Of a DNA stretch of 64,000 nt, positions 57,018 to 64,000 are shown in pieces. The notes below the pieces were generated by a model. The model had not been told where the DNA came from, searched no databases, and was given only the letters and a program-made list of their open reading frames with translations. The stretch is taken from positions 1-64,000 of the forward strand of contig CAIYWC010000021.1 in the NCBI GenBank assembly GCA_903929795.1, in the 5' to 3' direction. The DNA comes from an uncultured Myxococcales bacterium (GTDB lineage Bacteria > Myxococcota_A > UBA9042). The position numbers and the translations under genes are program-made. Position 1 is the stretch's first letter. Each line of letters starts with the position of its first letter.

Positions 57018-57785
57018 TCAATGCGCCGCGGCGAAATCGGCCAGCGGCTTGATGCCGTCCAAGCGACCGGTATGCGCAAAAATCAGCGTCTTGACTTCGA
57101 GGTGCTCGGCCGCGAGCCGCGCGGTCAGCGCCTTGAGCGACGCGCGGTTCTCGAGCGGATCGTCTGAGAAGACTCTGGGCGCCGGCTTGAGCGTGCCGTC
57201 CTTGGACGCGCCGGCGCTGTCGCCGAGAAACAGCGCACCGTCCACCCAAAACGCTGCGCTGCCCATCGTGTGACCGGGAACCGCCAACACATGGATCGCA
57301 CGGTTGCCGATCTGCACGACTTCGCCGTCCGCCAGCGCGCGGGCCACGTGGACGCCTGTGGACTTGACCGGCATGAACTGGGTGATCAGGCCGTGACCGC
57401 CGGCACGGCCTTCCGCCAGCGCGACGTCGCCCGCCAGGACGAACACTTTCGCGTCTGGAAACAGCGGCGCCGCCGCAACGTGGTCGCCGTGGCCGTGGGT
57501 CAGGAAGATCGCGGAGACCGCGTGCACGTCCAGCTTCATCGCCGCCAGTTCCGCGAGGATCGCCTTGCCGGCCGGGTCCGCGCCCGCGTCGATGAGCGCC
57601 ACCTTGCCGTCGCCCGTGTCCAGAATGTTCGCGGTGACATAGCCATCGTTGACGACATGGATGAAGCCGTCGACCAGCCCCGGCTGGCTCGGCGCGTTGC
57701 CGACGAAGGCGGACGCGAACACACCGGCCAACAGAGCGACGGCCAGGACGATGACGGCGAGCGCGACAAGCAAAAAGCGTTTCAT
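57018..57785 (-). CDS. MBL-fold metallohydrolase with N-terminal signal/TM
   Basis: FLTHGHGDHVAAAPLFP; VPGHTMGSAAFWVDGALFLGDSAG. Confidence 0.88.
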   Translation of the reverse strand: MKRFLLVALAVIVLAVALLAGVFASAFVGNAPSQPGLVDGFIHVVNDGYVTANILDTGDGKVALIDAGADPAGKAILAELAAMKLDVHAVSAIFLTHGHGDHVAAAPLFPDAKVFVLAGDVALAEGRAGGHGLITQFMPVKSTGVHVARALADGEVVQIGNRAIHVLAVPGHTMGSAAFWVDGALFLGDSAGASKDGTLKPAPRVFSDDPLENRASLKALTARLAAEHLEVKTLIFAHTGRLDGIKPLADFAAAH

Positions 57786-57953
57786 GGCATTTCTCCAGGC
57801 CGAGAGCGCCGAGCTGGGGCGCAAGCCAAGGTGAGCTTACCCGAACCTGCGCCGAACGTCAGCGCTGCAGTGACCGCCAGATGCGCCTTGACGGCCGCGC
57901 CAATCCACCGCACGGTAGCGGCGCGGGGCATTGACCCACGAACGGACGGGACG

Positions 57954-58934
57954 ATGCGGACATGGCTTGGTTTTCTGGCACTTGCAGCGCTCGGCGCGTG
58001 CGGTGGTACCACGACGGCGCCGACGGATGTCCAGGCGGTGGACGACGCGGCGGCGGATGCTGACGTCGGTGCCGAGACTGCAGCGGATGCGGCGGACGCG
58101 GAGGCCGGAACCGATGCGGTCTCCCTGCCGGCGCCGCACACCGACACGCTCGGCGGCGCACGCCCGGTCACGACGGTGGTGCCGGACGGTTGGACGCCCA
58201 CGCAGAAATGGCCGCTGATCCTCGTGCTGCACGGCTATGGCGCCAGCGGCGAAGCCCAAACGGCGCTGCTTGGCATCGAGACGCGGGCTACGCAATACGG
58301 CTTTGTCACCCTCGCACCCGATGGCACGCGCGACCCGTCCGGCAGCCTGTTTTGGAATGCCACGCCCGCGTGCTGCGATTTTGGCAACGTCGTCGTCGAT
58401 GACGTCGCCTACCTGACCGGGCTCATCGACGACGCGATCGCCCAGCTCGCCGTCGATCCCGCGCGCGTCTACGTCGTCGGCCACAGCAACGGCGGCTTCA
58501 TGGCCTACCGCTTGGCATGCGAGAAATCTGCCAAAATCAACGCTGTCGCCGTCATCGCGGGCGCCGTCAATCCAGACGCGTCAGTCTGCGGCACGCCCAA
58601 GCCCGTGAATGTCTTGCACATCCACGGAACGGCCGACGCGACGATCGCCTACAATGGCGGCACGATCGAAGGTGCGGCGTTTCCGGGCGCGCTGGAGAGC
58701 ATTGGCCAATGGCTGACGCGCGACGGCTGCGACGTGACACCGACGACGGCTGGCGTGAACGATTTTGACTCCATCGTCGCCGGCCAGGAGACGACCCGCC
58801 TGCAGTATCCGAACTGCCCGAACGGCATCCAGGTCGAGCACTGGAAGATGGTCGGCAGCGGCCATATCCCGGCATTTACGGACGAATTTCGCGACGCGCT
58901 GGCGACGTGGCTGGTCGGCCAGAAGCGGCCGTAG
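57954..58934 (+). CDS. PHB depolymerase/LpqC-type esterase lipoprotein
   Basis: LALAALGACGG lipobox, D/A linker, PLILVLHGYGASG, VYVVGHSNGGFMAYRLAC, HIHGTADATIAY. Confidence 0.85.
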   Translation: MRTWLGFLALAALGACGGTTTAPTDVQAVDDAAADADVGAETAADAADAEAGTDAVSLPAPHTDTLGGARPVTTVVPDGWTPTQKWPLILVLHGYGASGEAQTALLGIETRATQYGFVTLAPDGTRDPSGSLFWNATPACCDFGNVVVDDVAYLTGLIDDAIAQLAVDPARVYVVGHSNGGFMAYRLACEKSAKINAVAVIAGAVNPDASVCGTPKPVNVLHIHGTADATIAYNGGTIEGAAFPGALESIGQWLTRDGCDVTPTTAGVNDFDSIVAGQETTRLQYPNCPNGIQVEHWKMVGSGHIPAFTDEFRDALATWLVGQKRP

Positions 58935-59116
58935 CGGCGCCGGGTGAAATTCCGGTGGCGCCCGCGCGCAAAACATGCCACGCTGAACGTGCTCTGGCGG
59001 TCGCGGGAAATGCCCCGGGACCGTATGATTACAACAGGGAGCCGGGCTCGTCCGGGAACGTCCACACCCACCGTCTGCCGCGGCAAACGCCAGTGGGATC
59101 GACTGAACCGGGCACT

Positions 59117-59174
59117 GGCGCCCACCTGGACTGAAGGGTCCAGGGTGCTTCCGCGCCTGCCAGGGCGCCTTTTT
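59117..59174. terminator. Terminator region between convergent genes
   Basis: CCTGGAC-TGAAGG-GTCCAGG hairpin, then GCGCC-TGCCAG-GGCGC-C-TTTTT. Confidence 0.7.
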
Positions 59175-59188
59175 CCACTCCGGCTGGG

Positions 59189-60097
59189 CTAGCGCATCAG
59201 CGACGCGAACACCTGCCACAGCGGCTGGCTTTTGGGCACCAGATCCTGCGTGCCGTACCAGTAGAGCCCGGCGAAGATGTAGCGCGGGCTCGCGTTCTGG
59301 TAGCTCATATAATACTGTAAAATCGCGGCGTTACCCTGCTTGCCATATTCGCCGATGCCGACCAACGCGTGGGGAAACAGCGCCGTCATGCTGGCGATGA
59401 TCGCGTCGAGTTCGGCATAGCTCGGCTCCGGGCCGTCGCAGTCGGAGCCGTAGATGGACGGCATCACATAGTCGCTGCCGGTCCTGACCTTGGCGCTGAC
59501 GTGCGCGGTCAGCCAGGCGAGGTACGGGCCGTTCTTGTCTGCGCAGGTTGGCGTATTCCAATACGGCGTAAAAAGCGCTTTCTTGCCAGCAGCTTTGACG
59601 ACATCGGTGGCCGCGTCGGCCTGCGCGCTCGCGTTGGGTCCGAGCCAGTCGCCATTGCACTCGTTGCAGGTCTCCCAGATCGCGATCTGCGGCAAGGTCG
59701 CGACGTAAGACGCGAATCGGGCACGGTATTGGTCCACCGTCATGAGCGCGCAATACGTCGAATCCGCCGGCTGCCCGACGACCTCCGCAAAAGGCGCGAT
59801 CGCTGCGACGGCGGAGACGTAATCGCTGGCCGGGCGCGGATAGTCAAAAACGATGCGCACCCACGGCCTTTTTGGCAGGCTCTGCAGCGCGTCGACAATC
59901 GGCGGCAGGTTGTCCACCGCGTCCAGCGTCAGGCCGTAGACGCGCGCCGGCGCGGCAGTCGTCGGCGTCGCGTCGCCCGCCATCGCAACCTCCGGGCCGA
60001 CATCGGCGGCCGCCATGGGCGTCGATCTCGGCACCGAACAGCCGCCACCGGTCAGCATCGCAAAGCCAAAAAGGGCAGCTGCCCGGCACAGGTCCAT
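59189..60097 (-). CDS. Lipoprotein, glycoside-hydrolase-like TIM barrel (tentative)
   Basis: LTGGGCSVP lipobox; IAIWETCNECNGDWLG; LVGIGEYGKQGNAAILQYY. Confidence 0.5.
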   Translation of the reverse strand: MDLCRAAALFGFAMLTGGGCSVPRSTPMAAADVGPEVAMAGDATPTTAAPARVYGLTLDAVDNLPPIVDALQSLPKRPWVRIVFDYPRPASDYVSAVAAIAPFAEVVGQPADSTYCALMTVDQYRARFASYVATLPQIAIWETCNECNGDWLGPNASAQADAATDVVKAAGKKALFTPYWNTPTCADKNGPYLAWLTAHVSAKVRTGSDYVMPSIYGSDCDGPEPSYAELDAIIASMTALFPHALVGIGEYGKQGNAAILQYYMSYQNASPRYIFAGLYWYGTQDLVPKSQPLWQVFASLMR

Positions 60098-60253
60098 CCG
60101 ACAATCCCCGGGCGCGCGAGCCCGTGATTCACAGCCTGCGGGCCGGCGCGCGTGCGGTCAAGGCCGCCTTGGCGCCCCTAGCCCCCGTCACCGCTTTGTG
60201 CCACCCTCGCGCGGCCGCGCCGGCTTGACGCGCGTCCAAGAAGGCAGATCGCC

Positions 60254-61282
60254 ATGTTGCACGAATTTCTCAGCCAGTACGGGCTTTTTTTGGCCAAGTC
60301 TGTGACGGTGTTGGCGGTGCTGCTGGTCCTCATCGCGCGGCTCGTGAGCGCGGGGATGCGCGCGGGCCCGGGCACGCATGAACACCTGAGAGTGCGCAAG
60401 CTCAACCGGCGCCTGCGCGGGCTGCAGCGGTCGTTGGAGGCGGCGACCCTTTCTGACAAGGAATTCAAGGCATTGCGCAAGGCGGACAAGGCCGAGGCCA
60501 AGCAGCGGGAAAAGAAGGGCTCAGAGAGGCGCCGCGTATACGTACTTGATTTTCAAGGCGATCTGCGCGCATCGGCGGTGACGACGTTGCGCGAGGAGGT
60601 CACGGCGGTGCTGGCGGTCGCCCGGTCGACCGACGAAGTGCTGCTGCGGCTGGAGAGCCCGGGCGGCGTGGTGCACGGCTATGGCCTGGCAGCGTCCCAG
60701 TTGGCGCGGCTGCGCGAGGGTGGCGTGAAGCTGACCGTGGCCGTGGACAAGATTGCGGCGAGCGGCGGCTACATGATGGCGTGTACGGCCGACCGCATCG
60801 TCGCGGCGCCGTTCGCGATCCTCGGTTCCATTGGCGTCGTGGCACAAATTCCAAATATTCACAGGCTGTTGGAAAAACACGACGTCGATATCGAGCTGCA
60901 CACCGCGGGCGAGTACAAGCGCACGCTGACCATGCTGGGCGAAAATACGGAGAAAGGCCGCGAGAAATTCCGCCAGGAGCTGGAGGAAACGCACGGGCTG
61001 TTCAAGGAATTCGTGCACGCGCAGCGGCCGGGGCTGGATATCGCGACGGTCGCGACGGGCGAGCACTGGTACGGCCAGCAGGCGCTCGGGCTGGGGCTGT
61101 GCGATGCCCTGCAGACCTCCGATGCTTGGCTGGTGACGACCGCCAAGGACGCGGATCTGTTCGAGATTAAGTTCGAGCCGATGCGCAAGGTGAGCCAGCG
61201 GCTGAGCGCAATGATGGGGGCGCTGAGCGCGCGCGTGCTGGACACGGTGGCCGACCGGTTACAAAGCCAGCGATTTCCGTAA
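60254..61282 (+). CDS. sohB: SohB-type S49 peptidase
   Basis: LRLESPGGVVHGYGLAASQLARLR, KIAASGGYMMACTADRIVAAPFAILGSIGVVAQIPNIHRLLEKHDVD. Confidence 0.93.
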   Translation: MLHEFLSQYGLFLAKSVTVLAVLLVLIARLVSAGMRAGPGTHEHLRVRKLNRRLRGLQRSLEAATLSDKEFKALRKADKAEAKQREKKGSERRRVYVLDFQGDLRASAVTTLREEVTAVLAVARSTDEVLLRLESPGGVVHGYGLAASQLARLREGGVKLTVAVDKIAASGGYMMACTADRIVAAPFAILGSIGVVAQIPNIHRLLEKHDVDIELHTAGEYKRTLTMLGENTEKGREKFRQELEETHGLFKEFVHAQRPGLDIATVATGEHWYGQQALGLGLCDALQTSDAWLVTTAKDADLFEIKFEPMRKVSQRLSAMMGALSARVLDTVADRLQSQRFP

Positions 61283-61388
61283 GTTCGTCCGGGTGACGAA
61301 ATCGTGACCCCGCAGTTTGCGCAATCGCAGCGGCAATCGCTACGATGCAGCACGTAGCCCCGGCACCATGCCGCAGATGAGGTCCCCC

Positions 61389-62912
61389 ATGACCCAGTCG
61401 CCGCGCGCCGCGATCGTCGCTGGTTCGCCTTTGCTTTTGATTTTCGCGCTGTTGGCTGCGCTGCCCGGCTGCATCGACGGCAATCCGGCCTTTTCCAACA
61501 GCATCCGCTTGAGCCAGCCGGTTGAAGTCGGTGATTCCCTTGCGTTTCTGGATACCGGACGCCAGCGGCTGACCCGGCTGCGGCCTGCGGGCGGCGCGAT
61601 TGGTCAGGACGCGATCCCGCTGAACGTGAACCCGCTGACGCAGGCGCGGACGCCCGATGGCAGCCAGCTGCTGCTGCTCGACACGGCGTTCGATAAGGGT
61701 CATCAGCTTCTGGCGATTCTCGGCGCGACCGGAGATGCGCAAACACTGCAATTTGACACCGCTTTTTCGGGAATCTCGCTTGCAGATGACTCGGAAGCCG
61801 CGCTGGCGTTTCACGCGCCGGGCGCCACGCAGAGTGGCCTTGTGATTGCCGCGGAGCTGGCGCTCATCGACTTGAGCGCAAGCCCGCGCACGGTACGGAC
61901 GGCGACGATCGTCGGCGTGTCGACCCAGCCGCAGGCGGCCCACGTGTCGCCGCCGGTCACCGTCGCTGATGGCGTGCACCGGCTGGCCTGGCTGGAGACG
62001 ACTTCCGCGCTCGGGCTGGCGGATTTTGGCCCGACCGGCACGCGAACGCTGGTGGTGCCACTGGCGACGGCGGGCGCGGCGGCGGGCATCGTGCCTACGC
62101 GGACGCTGGCGCGCGTGAAAGGCGCGACGGTGGACCTGTACCTCATCGCGGCGGGCTCCAACGACGCCGTTCACATCGCCGTGGACCTCTCGCAGGCCAC
62201 GCTTGGCATCGCGCTGGACCAGATTGCCTCGGGGCCGCAGCCATCGGACATCGCGTTGGTGGACACGTCGGCGGGGCTGCGCATCCTGACTGTGCACAGC
62301 GGCGCGTCACTGGTGGCGCTGCTCAACCCGACGACGGGGACGGGCACGACGGTGACGCTGACGTCGCGCTCGCAGCACATCCTGCCGTACACCGGTTCCG
62401 ACGGCCTGGCGCACGCGCTGCTGTGGGGCGACAACAGCCCAGTGCTGCAGCGCGTGGACATCGAGGACATCGACAAGAAAAAAGGCAAGGCGATTCATGA
62501 TGTTCAGGCCAGTCTCGGCGTGATCGGCGTGACCGCGCTGGCGGACCAATTCCTGCTGCAGCACAACGGCGCGCTCTCGGCGTATGACGCGGTGAACGAC
62601 CGGATGACGGCGCTCTCGGGCATGGGCACGGTGCGCGCAGTGCGGGTGCTCGGCGGGGCGATGTGGGTGCTCGGCGCGGTGTCAACCGGGATGCGGCTGG
62701 CGCGAATCGACCTCGCCAACCTGACGGCGCAGAGCATGGAGCTCGACCTGCCGGCGACCGGGATCGCGCCCTGGGGCCCCACCGGCGTGGCGCTGTGGTC
62801 TCTGGGCGATGGCACCGGTGCGCTGCTCGCGCTGCCGAACGGTGCGCTGGATCTCGACACGGCCAAGCTTGTGCAAGGCTTCGCGCTGACCGGCGCGACG
62901 GAGGCCCCATGA
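61389..62912 (+). CDS. Lipoprotein, beta-propeller-like
   Basis: LLLIFALLAALPGCIDG lipobox; start overlaps of next ORF. Confidence 0.65.
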   Translation: MTQSPRAAIVAGSPLLLIFALLAALPGCIDGNPAFSNSIRLSQPVEVGDSLAFLDTGRQRLTRLRPAGGAIGQDAIPLNVNPLTQARTPDGSQLLLLDTAFDKGHQLLAILGATGDAQTLQFDTAFSGISLADDSEAALAFHAPGATQSGLVIAAELALIDLSASPRTVRTATIVGVSTQPQAAHVSPPVTVADGVHRLAWLETTSALGLADFGPTGTRTLVVPLATAGAAAGIVPTRTLARVKGATVDLYLIAAGSNDAVHIAVDLSQATLGIALDQIASGPQPSDIALVDTSAGLRILTVHSGASLVALLNPTTGTGTTVTLTSRSQHILPYTGSDGLAHALLWGDNSPVLQRVDIEDIDKKKGKAIHDVQASLGVIGVTALADQFLLQHNGALSAYDAVNDRMTALSGMGTVRAVRVLGGAMWVLGAVSTGMRLARIDLANLTAQSMELDLPATGIAPWGPTGVALWSLGDGTGALLALPNGALDLDTAKLVQGFALTGATEAP

Positions 62913-63550
62913 AACGCCTGAGCCTGCTGTTGGCCGTCGGTGCCCTGCTCTTGTCCGCGACGTCGGTACAGGCGCTCGAATTCGGCTTTGATCTCGCGAG
63001 CCAAGGCCTGCACAGCTACACGACCTCCGCCAACCCATGGTCCAACGACCGCACTTTTGGCGGCGTCAACCTGCGCGGCGAAGTCGGGCTCGATCCAAAC
63101 TGGCGCATCGGCTTCAGCTGGCACTACGCGGGCGCCGACGGCAACCTGCACGGCTATGCGACGACCATTGGCCGCTACGACCTGACGCTGGACGCGCGGT
63201 ACCGCTATCTGCTGCTGGACTGGCTCGTGCCCTATGCGCGCGTAGGCGTGGGCGCGGCGCGGACCCACCTGACGCTGCCGACCGCCGAGGCAACGAACTG
63301 GACCCCGCAGGTGCAAACCGGTCTGGGCGTGGAGCTGCTGCTGCCGGCGTCGGTCTGGTCCAAGCGCGCGAGCCCGCTGCCGGCGTTTGGCGTGTTTTTC
63401 GAAGCCGGTTGGCAGTTGGTCTTTGACCAGGATGCGACGATGGTGTCGAGCTCGCCGCAGCAGTCCGGCGTGCAGCCGGACGACCTGAAACTGGGGACGC
63501 TGAGCTTGAACGGTCTGGTGCTGCGCTTTGGCGCGGCGGTGCGATTCTGA
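62909..63550 (+). CDS. Outer-membrane beta-barrel protein
   Basis: MKRLSLLLAVGALLLSATSVQA signal; alternating strands; terminal LRFGAAVRF. Confidence 0.75.
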   Translation: MKRLSLLLAVGALLLSATSVQALEFGFDLASQGLHSYTTSANPWSNDRTFGGVNLRGEVGLDPNWRIGFSWHYAGADGNLHGYATTIGRYDLTLDARYRYLLLDWLVPYARVGVGAARTHLTLPTAEATNWTPQVQTGLGVELLLPASVWSKRASPLPAFGVFFEAGWQLVFDQDATMVSSSPQQSGVQPDDLKLGTLSLNGLVLRFGAAVRF

Positions 63551-63561
63551 TGGAGGCCAAG

Positions 63562-64000
63562 ATGCGCAAGTACTTCATTGGATTGGCGATTCTCGGCACG
63601 ACCTCGGTGAGCTGCGGCAGTTCATCCAACGGCGGCGCCGCGACGACGTCCTCGGGCTCCTTCAACGGCAGCGGTGCCAGCTGGAGCGGCAGCGCCGACG
63701 ACGCATTCGCCAGCGTTCCGGCCGGCGACGCCTACGGCGGCGACTTGCCGCCTGAACAGGAGAAAACCTACGATTTTGGCGCACCTGAAGGCAGCCCAAG
63801 CTTTGTTTACATCCCGGCGGCGGGCACGGACAACCTGGTCAAGATCTCCGGCGCGACGCTGCAAGTGACGCTGGTGGAAGTCGGCGACCGGCCGATTCTC
63901 GCCAAGACGGTGCCGGGCCACGACGCGGTGCTGGTCATCAACGCCGGCAGTGATGATGTCTCCTACGTCCAGTCGACCGCGACGGGTGACTCTGTGATTT
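63562..64000 (+). CDS. Lipoprotein, partial at window end
   Basis: MRKYFIGLAILGTTSVSCGSSSNGG; open frame to the last base; not in the supplied ORF track because no stop is reached. Confidence 0.75.
   Translation, partial: MRKYFIGLAILGTTSVSCGSSSNGGAATTSSGSFNGSGASWSGSADDAFASVPAGDAYGGDLPPEQEKTYDFGAPEGSPSFVYIPAAGTDNLVKISGATLQVTLVEVGDRPILAKTVPGHDAVLVINAGSDDVSYVQSTATGDSVI

Overview
High-GC bacterial chromosome segment, probably Myxococcota/Deltaproteobacteria-like judging by the many lipoproteins with Asp/Ala-rich linkers and the giant Cys-repeat lipoprotein (taxonomy is inference). No rRNA, tRNA, CRISPR array or intact transposase was recognised. Main content: (1) a complete cbb3 oxidase locus on the minus strand: cNMP-domain protein, fused ccoN-ccoO, ccoQ, mono-haem ccoP, ccoG, fixH/ccoH, TauE/SafE-like protein, ccoI, small ORF, ccoS. 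An FNR-like box lies in its divergent promoter region; (2) resB/ccsA cytochrome c maturation genes followed by an FNR palindrome and an OmcA/MtrC-type decahaem lipoprotein with collagen-like Gly-X-Y segments; (3) a 1,772-aa lipoprotein built from more than 40 Cys-rich CTDC-like repeats; (4) argC-argJ, where ArgJ carries a C-terminal extension resembling a shortened N-acetylglutamate kinase lacking its catalytic lysine motif; (5) a kynurenine/2-aminomuconate-like trio (cyclase, ALDH, RidA); (6) alkB, a Rieske oxygenase, ABC-F, dinB, sohB and several lipoproteins. The most novel-looking signals are a three-copy dispersed intergenic repeat with a covarying hairpin, a second two-copy intergenic repeat family, and the ArgJ/mini-NAGK fusion. 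All assignments come from reading motifs by eye; no database search was run.
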